From: CAZBUB01 sp964494985
GTDB lineage: Bacteria; Desulfobacterota; Desulfovibrionia; Desulfovibrionales; Desulfothermaceae
DNA length: 6,885 bases
NCBI GenBank assembly: GCA_964494985.1
Contig: CAZBUB010000084.1
Coordinates: 1-6,885, forward strand
Direction of reading: 5' to 3'
Shown piece by piece: positions 1 to 5,674 of this stretch (the first letter of the stretch is position 1; each line of letters begins with the position of its first letter). The notes under the pieces were generated by a model that made no database searches, was not told the DNA's origin, and saw only the letters and a program-made list of their open reading frames with translations. The translations under genes were made by a program, and so were the position numbers.

Positions 1-226
1 GTAATTATTCACTAGGTCCGGGGATTTTAATTTTGCTCTGCGACGGAGAAGTGCATGCCTGTCGCAAGTTTTCATCTTATCTCGGGAATATTTTCCAGCA
101 GGGGCTGACCCAGGCCAAAAGAACTGCTACCTGTTATGCAGCAGCAACAGTGGGTGCCAAGCACGATACGCCGGGTGCGCAACTGGGCAAAGTCAAAACA
201 CTCCAAGTGGTCCACAGGGCTGTGAT

Positions 227-343
227 TTACACGCAAGCTAAGCATCTAGGAGCCATCAAAAAGGCTTGACTCTGCTCTGGGGCATCCTCGTTGACATTTG
301 GGAAGTCTGCAAAATATTGCGGGTCGTAATATTGATGAGCCAT
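227..343 (-). pseudogene. Probable N-terminal remnant of a carboxymuconolactone decarboxylase/AhpD-like protein
   Basis: The frame starts at an ATG preceded by AGGA with a 6-base gap and gives 38 residues beginning MAHQYYDPQYFADF and continuing FPNVNEDAPEQSQAFLMA, then a stop. This resembles the N-terminus of small carboxymuconolactone decarboxylase/AhpD-family proteins, which often begin 'YYDP..L.KF..I...APE....F' and run to about 110 residues. The family's CxxC redox core is absent. Downstream on the same strand (about 72-226) every frame is interrupted. One frame there ends with GSSSFGLGQPLLENIPEI, which could be the degraded C-terminus of the same gene. I infer a decayed gene with an internal deletion and frameshift. 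A chance ORF with fortuitous similarity is possible, because only about 25 residues carry the resemblance. Confidence 0.35.
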
Positions 344-371
344 AAAGATTCCTGTTTTTTGAGGAAATTGT

Positions 372-421
372 ATGGAAAACTGGATCTCCAGCAACAGCTT
401 TTTCCGATTGAAGTTTTCCAT
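372..421. repeat. 10-bp perfect inverted repeat with nested small palindrome
   Basis: ATGGAAAACT at 372-381 is the exact reverse complement of AGTTTTCCAT at 412-421, with 30 bases between them. Inside lies a smaller inverted repeat, CTGGA-TC-TCCAG, at 380-391. The structure sits just upstream of the start of the decarboxylase-like remnant on the minus strand. No U-tract follows either arm, so a classical terminator is unlikely. It could be a regulatory stem-loop or the residue of a small mobile repeat. Confidence 0.6.
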
Positions 422-496
422 GCTTCGTTATGCCCATTCTGGACATGATAGTTATATGGTTTTCGTTCAGGGGTGCTGACAGCTTGAGCATAACCC

Positions 497-530
497 GTCA
501 TTGCGAGGAGTCTTCGACGAAGCAATCTCC
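497..530. repeat. Dispersed palindromic intergenic repeat (CATTGCGAGGAG...CGAAGCAATCTC type)
   Basis: The segment reads GTCATTGCGAGGAG, then TCTTCGACGAAG, then CAATCTCC. ATTGC and GCAAT form outer arms and CTTCG-A-CGAAG forms an inner hairpin. I recognise this as a widespread intergenic repeat class in Desulfobacterota and other bacteria, known from general experience and not searched here. Such copies are non-coding, and short ORFs predicted across them are spurious. Its presence supports reading the left end as intergenic. Confidence 0.65.
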
Positions 531-789
531 AGAAATACAGATCAATGAAGGACACAATATGCATCCTCCCTGAATGCTTAGGTTATATGTATGTTCACCT
601 GTTTGTTTCCGGGCAGGGAGGGCAGAAGATTCTGGACTGCATCAGGCCCCTAGCTTCCAGCCGGGTAAGTGTGCAGGCGTTTGCCTTGGTCCGGACATTC
701 GCATTCCTGAATGATGGGGGTCAAAAATCCCTAGCATAGCTCCACTCCATTCAACGCGTTTGTACATGCTTTTTTTCTTTTAAGACGGG
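531..789. other. Intergenic stretch with no recognised gene
   Basis: No frame on either strand gives a recognisable protein, and no tRNA-like or rRNA-like structure is visible. It lies downstream of the TVP38 stop codon. There is no convincing GC-rich hairpin with a U-tract, so the 3' end of the oxidoreductase-TVP38 transcript cannot be placed. Short inverted repeats such as CATTC-CT-GAATG near 702-713 are within chance expectation. It may hold decayed coding sequence, but nothing identifiable. Confidence 0.5.
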
Positions 790-1548
790 TTACTGATCCT
801 GGGTTTTTCCCTCAGCTGAAAGTCCTTGTTCAAGGTCAATCTGCCCATGACCGGTCCTGGAGCGGATAAAGCTGACAATTTTCTTCACCGCCAGGGGAAA
901 ACTGCCTAGGATGACAAAGGAAATGATCAGGCCCGGGGACAGAATATCAGAAATTTTGCTGATCTGGCCCAGATGCCTGCCTGCGTTGACATAGACTGCT
1001 GTGCCGGCCAGCATGCCCACTTGAGAAACCCAGTAGAAGGTGGTCAGGCGCATTTTGGTCAAGGCCATGCCCAGATTGATGACAAAGAAGGGGATGGCTG
1101 GAATAAGACGCATGGTGAACAGATAAAAGGCCCCTTCCTTTTCGATGCCGGCATTGACCTTGTCATACCAGGAGCCCAGTTTGGCCTGGGTCCAATCCTG
1201 AAACAGGTATCTGGCCACCATGCAGGCCAGGGTGGCCCCGATGCTGCTGGCAAATGAAACGAGCACCAGACCTGTCCAGAATCCGAACAAAGCACCTGCT
1301 GCCAGGGTCATGACAGCTGCTCCGGGCAGGTTGACTGCGACCACTCCAATATAGAGCAGGAAAAAGCTCAGGAGCACCAAAAAAGTATGTTCGGCATACA
1401 AGGCCTGGAATGTCTCCCTGGATTGCTGCAGATAAGCGAGGGTCAAAAACTGCTGCAGATTTAAGGCAAAGAACAGGATGATCAACGCCAGGATGGCTAG
1501 AGCAATGACCAGCTTTTTGGAGTTGGGCAATTTTAATGCAAAATTCAT
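790..1548 (-). CDS. TVP38/TMEM64 (SNARE-associated/DedA-like) family integral membrane protein
   Basis: This is a 252-residue, very hydrophobic protein. Likely membrane segments lie near residues 13-30, 55-73, 76-93, 95-113, 140-160, 170-188 and 205-222. The family signature is visible: NLPGAAVMTLAAGALFG at 73-89, followed by a Gly/Ala-rich segment (SSIGATLACMVAR, 101-113), and the second conserved block R147-LIPAIPFFVINLGMAL. Both blocks belong to the half-helix (re-entrant) core of the VTT/TVP38 domain. Family members are linked to lipid or small-molecule transport, but no substrate is established for this branch. The ATG overlaps the stop of the upstream flavin oxidoreductase by four bases (ATGA), and a GAGGAG lies 10 bases upstream at 1559-1564, so the two are translationally coupled. 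The hydrophilic tail (about 230-252) is poorly conserved in appearance. The family call is firm and the exact role is unknown. Confidence 0.9.
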   Translation of the reverse strand: MNFALKLPNSKKLVIALAILALIILFFALNLQQFLTLAYLQQSRETFQALYAEHTFLVLLSFFLLYIGVVAVNLPGAAVMTLAAGALFGFWTGLVLVSFASSIGATLACMVARYLFQDWTQAKLGSWYDKVNAGIEKEGAFYLFTMRLIPAIPFFVINLGMALTKMRLTTFYWVSQVGMLAGTAVYVNAGRHLGQISKISDILSPGLIISFVILGSFPLAVKKIVSFIRSRTGHGQIDLEQGLSAEGKTQDQ

Positions 1549-3008
1549 GGCTTGTTTTCTCCTCTGAAACCAAAAAAGAAACGCAGGGTTTTCTGGACCC
1601 GTTCCGAGAAGATCCGTTCACTGAGATACCTGCCAGCCACTTTTTTGTTGATCTCAGCCAGGGTGGGATAGGGATGCACTGCAGAAATCATACTGGACAG
1701 CTTAACATTGGCGTTGAGCACAACCACCCATTCGGACAAAAGCTCTCCCGCATGGGGGCCAACTATCTGCACCCCCAGGGGCTTGTTTTTTTTATCCAGC
1801 AAAAGCTTAATCCTGCCTTCGCCTTCTTCTTCAGCCAGGCTGCGATCGTTATTTGAAAAGGCCTCGGTCCAGACTGTGTATTCCTGGCCCTGTTTCCTGG
1901 CCTGGGTTTCATTGAGCCCCAGGCTGGCAAACTCAGGATCCGTGTAGGTGCAGGCCGGCATCCAGGTATAGTCAGTTTTGCGGGGCAGGTGAAACACGGC
2001 ATTTGTGACCACTACTCCGCCTTCGTAACCTGCGGCATGGGTAAACTGATAAGCGCCAGTGGCATCTCCGCAGGCAAAAATATGCTTCTGGTTGGTGCGC
2101 AGGCGGTTATCCACCTGAATTCCCTTGGGATTAAAATCCACCCCGGCTTTTTCCAAACCCAGACCATCAACGCTCACTTTGCGGCCCAGGGCCACCAGCA
2201 GCACATCGCCTTGAACCGAGGTCTGCTGGCCCTCACTGTCATTGAAGGCTACTTCCCGGGTCTGTCCCAGATCACGGGTCTTTAGTAACTGGGTGCCCAG
2301 GTGAAAGGTGACTCCTTCCTGAGCCAGCAGGGCCTGGACCATCCCGGCCAGATCCGGATCCTCCCGGGACAGAATCTGTTTGCTGCGTTGGATGACATGG
2401 ACCTGGGAACCCAGCCTGGCAAAGGCCTGAGCCATTTCTATGGCAATAGGTCCACCCCCGATAATGACCAGGGTAGAGGGCAGCTTATCCAGAGAAAAGA
2501 GTTCCCGGTTAGTCAGATACGGGGTTTCCGTGAGGCCGGGTATGGTAGGGACGGACGCGGTTGATCCGGTTGCCAGGACCCAGGTCTTGGCTGAAACCTG
2601 CCTGGACTGGCCGGAATTGGTGTGAATGCGCACCTGATGCTGGTCAAGGAACTCGGCCCGGCCGAACTCCACCTGTGCACCTAGTTGGCAGAAGCGCTCC
2701 GGAGAGTCATGGGGCTGGATGGCGGCAATGACTCGCTGGATGCGGTCCCGGATCTGGGCAAAGTCCACCTGGGGTACTGCCACTTCCGGCAGGCCAAAGT
2801 TGGCTGCGTTTTTCATCTGCTGGTAGACATGGGCGGTTTTGATCAGGGTTTTACTGGGCACACAGCCGTAATGGAGGCAATCCCCGCCCAGAGCCGGTTC
2901 TTTTTCAATGAGCAAAGTTTTGGCCCCGGCCTGGGCAGCTCCGGCTGTTACGGTCAGCCCGGCGGCCCCAGCCCCGATAACAGCTATATCGTAGTCATAG
3001 TTGGGCAT
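1545..3008 (-). CDS. FAD/NAD(P)-dependent class I disulfide oxidoreductase (mercuric reductase-like)
   Basis: This 487-residue flavoprotein belongs to the pyridine nucleotide-disulfide oxidoreductase class I family. Visible elements in order are the FAD dinucleotide fold VIGAGAAG (10-17), the redox-active motif GGDCLHYGCVPSK with C44 and C49, the NAD(P) fold GGGPIAIE (184-191), the second FAD motif FACGDATG (311-318), and the C-terminal dimerisation domain with HPYPTLAE (445-452). Dihydrolipoamide dehydrogenase has HAHPTLSE there, so Tyr447 occupies the position of its catalytic His. Mercuric reductase ends in vicinal cysteines, which this protein lacks (end: FGFRGENKP), and it has no N-terminal heavy-metal domain. 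It is therefore neither a typical Lpd nor MerA, and the disulfide or quinone substrate is unknown. I chose the ATG at 3008 over one 24 codons upstream because AGGAG precedes it by 5 bases and the FAD fold begins right after it. It shares a 4-base overlap with the TVP38 gene. Confidence 0.92.
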   Translation of the reverse strand: MPNYDYDIAVIGAGAAGLTVTAGAAQAGAKTLLIEKEPALGGDCLHYGCVPSKTLIKTAHVYQQMKNAANFGLPEVAVPQVDFAQIRDRIQRVIAAIQPHDSPERFCQLGAQVEFGRAEFLDQHQVRIHTNSGQSRQVSAKTWVLATGSTASVPTIPGLTETPYLTNRELFSLDKLPSTLVIIGGGPIAIEMAQAFARLGSQVHVIQRSKQILSREDPDLAGMVQALLAQEGVTFHLGTQLLKTRDLGQTREVAFNDSEGQQTSVQGDVLLVALGRKVSVDGLGLEKAGVDFNPKGIQVDNRLRTNQKHIFACGDATGAYQFTHAAGYEGGVVVTNAVFHLPRKTDYTWMPACTYTDPEFASLGLNETQARKQGQEYTVWTEAFSNNDRSLAEEEGEGRIKLLLDKKNKPLGVQIVGPHAGELLSEWVVVLNANVKLSSMISAVHPYPTLAEINKKVAGRYLSERIFSERVQKTLRFFFGFRGENKP

Positions 3009-3013
3009 AAATG

Positions 3014-3018
3014 CTCCT
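3014..3018 (-). promoter_or_regulatory. Ribosome binding site fixing the oxidoreductase start
   Basis: On the minus strand AGGAG stands 5 bases before the ATG at 3008. The alternative in-frame ATG at 3080 has no comparable site and would add 24 residues (MHAIQLVPETDN...) unlike the family's N-terminus. Confidence 0.75.
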
Positions 3019-3165
3019 GGCCTTTTCCTGATTGATGTTGTTAAGTTGTCGGTTTCAGGAACCAATTGGATTGCGTGCATAGCCGGCTTTATGACAATTG
3101 TGTCTCCATTGCTGGTTTGATTTTTTAGATAGCATGTTTCCGTACGCCAAAGTGAAAATTACGTT

Positions 3166-3180
3166 CCTGATAATATCTGG
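3166..3180. repeat. 15-bp near-perfect palindrome upstream of the oxidoreductase
   Basis: CCTGATAATATCTGG reads as arms CCTGATA and TATCTGG around one central base, with one mismatched pair. It lies about 160 bases upstream of the oxidoreductase ATG, at the edge of the transketolase remnant. It could be an operator, but no clear promoter is visible beside it and its length permits chance occurrence. Confidence 0.25.
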
Positions 3181-3183
3181 ATT

Positions 3184-3624
3184 GAAAATCGCCTTGGTAG
3201 AAGGGGCCAGATCTGCTGAGCCGCCGATGAGGTTGCCCAGCCTGGGGGCCAGGGCATTTAAAACCTGGCCGGATGCCTTGTGGGAGGCCAGGCCTTTTGC
3301 AGCGGTAGTAAAAAAAGGAAGCTCATTTTGCATTCATGGCCGTCACTTTCGGGTCAGCTCCGGAAAGGCTGGGGCATAGGCCTCAAAGCGGGACTGCCAT
3401 TCCTTTTCCTGCTTGTCCCCGCGGGTCAGGGCCTGGCGAAAATGTTCCAGGGCCTGGTCCGGAATGAAAAATGGGGGATCAAGGGGCCGCTCCAGACGTT
3501 CTTGGGTCGACCGGATCTCATCTGGGCCTAAAGGTTCTCCGGAGCCGGCCCTTTGCACCGCGTCCATGGCCAGAGTGCGAATTGTGTTGATGCACAGAAG
3601 GTCGAGTTCTGTCTGGTGGGTCAT
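3184..3624 (-). pseudogene. tkt: Transketolase pseudogene: internal deletion, two in-frame stops, missing C-terminus
   Basis: The start reads LDLLCINTIRTLAMDAVQ, the classic transketolase N-terminus. After about 28 residues it jumps to GEPLGPDEIRSTQERL, which belongs near residue 260 of a full-length enzyme of about 660 residues. It continues PLDPPFFIPDQALEHFRQA to FPELTRK, then meets TGA (3343-3345) and a second TGA (3334-3336). The same frame then continues with ELPFF, HKASGQVLNALAP and LIGGSADLAPSTK before similarity ends near 3184. The frame stays open to 3055 with unrelated residues. The deletion removed most of the thiamine diphosphate-binding domain, and the C-terminal half of the protein is also gone, so catalysis is impossible. 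A good GGAGG site remains just before the ATG, and the ATG overlaps the stop of the pgl remnant (ATGA), preserving the old operon junction. Confidence 0.88.
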
Positions 3625-3947
3625 GTTTCCTCCATCATTACTTGAGTAGCAGCTGCCTCATCCACAAACCATTTCAGATGGCCTTGCAAGGGATCGACCA
3701 GGGCTGCCGGCAAAGGTTGATTATGGTATTGGTCGTTAAAAATAGCTCGCAGGGCAGAGGCTTTTTTCGTTCCAGTGGCCACAAAAATAATCTCCCGGGC
3801 GTTATTCAACACTGTCAGAGTCAGGGTGATTCTTTCCGCTGGGGGTTTGGGAGCGTTCAGGACCGGAGCCACCCATGCAACACTGGAGGCCAGGGCCATG
3901 GACAGGTCCTTCTGGAGGGGGATGATACTGTTTTTTCCCCAGCATGT
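3621..3947 (-). pseudogene. pgl: 6-phosphogluconolactonase pseudogene, C-terminal part only
   Basis: The frame encodes the C-terminal part of a 6-phosphogluconolactonase (about 230-240 residues when intact), which hydrolyses 6-phosphogluconolactone in the oxidative pentose phosphate pathway. The recognisable blocks are VAPVLNAPKPPAERITLTLTVLN, a long conserved family segment (shown here only as the pieces VAPVLNAPKPP and ERITLTLTVLN), then REIIFVATGTKKASALRAIF, LPAALVDP and WFVDEAAA near the end. An ATG at 3899 would give 92 residues. The same frame runs upstream to a TAA at 3948-3950, and its residues there (GKNSIIPLQKDL) may be the degraded equivalent of the active-site region GHTASLFP. The N-terminal half or more is absent and replaced by sequence with stops. 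The stop codon overlaps the ATG of the transketolase remnant by four bases, showing they were once an operon. Confidence 0.85.
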
Positions 3948-4073
3948 TTACAAAAAACTCCTTTTCATTCAGTGCAGATATGATGCTTGATAAAGGTGAA
4001 TCAATCCGGCACCTGCTTGCCTATTGGTTTGTATAACAAGCCTTTTATCCCTAGACCGAGGTCTTTCGCTGAG

Positions 4074-4874
4074 TTATGTGCTGCGCAGTAAATCGTGCAA
4101 CCGGGTGCATTGCCGGTGAAAGGGCTGGCCGTCCAAATCCCGGGGTCTTTCTAGATCGATATCCACTATCTTTTTCACCCGGCCCGGATTCTTGTCCATC
4201 ATGATCACCCGATCGGCTAAAGTCACAGCCTCCCGAACATCATGGGTGACAAATATTATAGTGTGGGACAATGTCTCCCACAGCTGCAGAAGCAGCTGCT
4301 GCATTTCCTGTCTGGTCTGGGCGTCCAGGGCGGCAAAGGGCTCGTCCATGAGCAGAATCTCCGGTTGCAAAATGAGCACCCGGGCCAGGGCCACCCGCTG
4401 CTTCATGCCTCCGGAGATTTCCGTAGGCAGGTAGGAAGCAAAGGCAGTCAGCCCCACCAGGGACAGGTAGTGCTCGACCATTTCTTTCCGCCGCCGCCGG
4501 CCGATACCTTTGCCCTTGAGTCCAAAAGCGATGTTTTCGGCCACTGTCAGCCATGGAAAGAGGGCATCTTCCTGGAACACCACACAGCGCTCCGGACCCG
4601 GAGCAGTGATCCGCTGGCCGTGAACCAGTACCTGGCCAGCACTGGGTTTTATAAAGCCGGCCAGCACTTTCAGCAAAGTGGTCTTGCCGCATCCGCTGGG
4701 ACCCAGAAGACAAAGCATCTCTGCCGGCTGCACCGCAAAACTCACATCTTGAAGGGCGATCAAGGCAGTGCTGTTGGTTTTGAAGATTAAGCCCAGGTCG
4801 TTGATATTAAGAAGAGGATCTTTAAGGATATGAGAGTCCTTTGCTCTGGATACTACATGCAATCTCGAGCTCAT
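4074..4874 (-). CDS. ABC importer ATP-binding protein, NitT/TauT (SsuB/TauB) type
   Basis: This 266-residue cytoplasmic ATPase powers the adjacent permease. All nucleotide-binding motifs are intact: Walker A GPSGCGKTT (58-66), Q-loop Gln101 in VVFQEDALFPWLTV, ABC signature ISGGMKQR (153-160), Walker B ILLMDEP (173-179) with D-loop AALD, and the H-loop His211 in FVTHD. The FPWLTVAENIAFGL stretch and the TRxEMQ-like helix are typical of nitrate/sulfonate/taurine-type ATPases. The ATG is preceded by GGAGG 5 bases upstream (4880-4884) and overlaps the permease stop by four bases (ATGA), so the genes are translationally coupled. The first ~22 residues are an extra segment before the usual domain start. 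The family cannot be split by substrate from the ATPase alone. Confidence 0.95.
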   Translation of the reverse strand: MSSRLHVVSRAKDSHILKDPLLNINDLGLIFKTNSTALIALQDVSFAVQPAEMLCLLGPSGCGKTTLLKVLAGFIKPSAGQVLVHGQRITAPGPERCVVFQEDALFPWLTVAENIAFGLKGKGIGRRRRKEMVEHYLSLVGLTAFASYLPTEISGGMKQRVALARVLILQPEILLMDEPFAALDAQTRQEMQQLLLQLWETLSHTIIFVTHDVREAVTLADRVIMMDKNPGRVKKIVDIDLERPRDLDGQPFHRQCTRLHDLLRST

Positions 4875-5674
4875 GCCGACCTCCGGGCGCTTTTCAAGCA
4901 GAGTTTGAGGAATGCGATCAGCAGCAGGTCAGAGATGCGCCCGATGACCGCAATAATAATGATCCCCACTATGATCACATCGATCCGGCCCACCATGCGG
5001 GCGTCCATGATCACTGCCCCCAGCCCGTTCTGCACTCCAGTAAGCTCTCCCAGAACCAGATAGGCCCAGGAAATACCCAAGCCCAGTCGCAGGCCGGAGA
5101 TCAAGGAGGGCATGGCGCTGGGCAGAAGAATGGCAAACGTGCCTCGTAAGCGACGGACCCCCATCATGGCTCCGGCCTGAAGCAGAACAGGACTGACCTG
5201 ACCTACCCCGCTGGCCGAGTTGATATAAATGGGGAAAAAGGCAGCCAGGGCTACCAGGAAAACCGTGGTTTTCATTCCGATTCCGAACCAGACCAAGGCC
5301 AGGGGCAGCCAGCTGATTCCGGGAACAGCCCGCAGTCCGTTGATGGATGTACTCAGCATCCGGTCCACCACTGATATACGTCCAGACAGGACTCCCAGGG
5401 GGATGCCCAGGGCAGCGGCCACTGCAAACCCTGCTCCGACCCGAATTAGGCTGGCCTTTGCATCAATGGCAAAGCGTCCGGCATACATGCCGGCCTCAGG
5501 GCCGCCGAAAATATACGCATACCCGGAATCAAGGATGGTGTTGGGGTGAGGCAGAAGATAAGGCGGCAGTAACCGGAGCTCGGACACACTGATCCAGGCC
5601 AGGACACAGGCAGCTGGGAGAATCCAGGGCAGCAGCTGATGCAGGCTTCTATTCTGTTTCTGGGTGTCAATCAT
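4871..5674 (-). CDS. ABC importer permease, NitT/TauT (SsuC/TauC) type
   Basis: This 267-residue inner-membrane protein belongs to the binding-protein-dependent transport family. About six membrane segments can be placed near residues 13-31, 75-98, 116-132, 134-152, 190-212 and 231-250. The cytoplasmic coupling (EAA-like) loop is QAGAMMGVRRLRGTFAILLP, within 166-185, followed by SAMPSLISGLRLGLG. It keeps the central Gly and the LP of the family but has a variant 'QAGAMMG' head. Other family blocks are RAVPGISWLPLALVWFGIG (115-133) and FFPIYINS. I chose the ATG at 5674, which overlaps the end of the binding-protein gene by 8 bases. An in-frame TTG at 5719 would add 15 residues (MTCPLSNRFKRICTP) within the upstream gene. 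No strong ribosome site precedes the ATG, so translation probably depends on coupling. Confidence 0.93.
   Translation of the reverse strand: MIDTQKQNRSLHQLLPWILPAACVLAWISVSELRLLPPYLLPHPNTILDSGYAYIFGGPEAGMYAGRFAIDAKASLIRVGAGFAVAAALGIPLGVLSGRISVVDRMLSTSINGLRAVPGISWLPLALVWFGIGMKTTVFLVALAAFFPIYINSASGVGQVSPVLLQAGAMMGVRRLRGTFAILLPSAMPSLISGLRLGLGISWAYLVLGELTGVQNGLGAVIMDARMVGRIDVIIVGIIIIAVIGRISDLLLIAFLKLCLKSARRSA

Noticed and set aside
1545..3008. Mercuric reductase (merA) of a mercury-resistance operon
   Set aside because: There is no C-terminal cysteine pair, no heavy-metal N-domain, and no merR, merT or merP nearby.
3009..3080. A 24-residue N-terminal extension of the oxidoreductase
   Set aside because: The upstream ATG lacks a ribosome site, while the ATG at 3008 has AGGAG at 5 bases and starts right at the FAD fold.
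3334..3345. TGA codons in the transketolase remnant as selenocysteine
   Set aside because: Transketolase has no selenocysteine form, the positions are not redox sites, and the gene is also missing its cofactor-binding region.
4053..4064. AGACC-GA-GGTCT inverted repeat after the ATPase stop as a terminator
   Set aside because: The stem is only 5 bp with a 2-base loop and no U-tract follows in the transcript direction.
4242..4790. Long plus-strand open frame of 182 codons opposite the ABC ATPase
   Set aside because: It lies wholly antisense to a gene with every ATPase motif intact, and its translation shows no domain or hydrophobic pattern.
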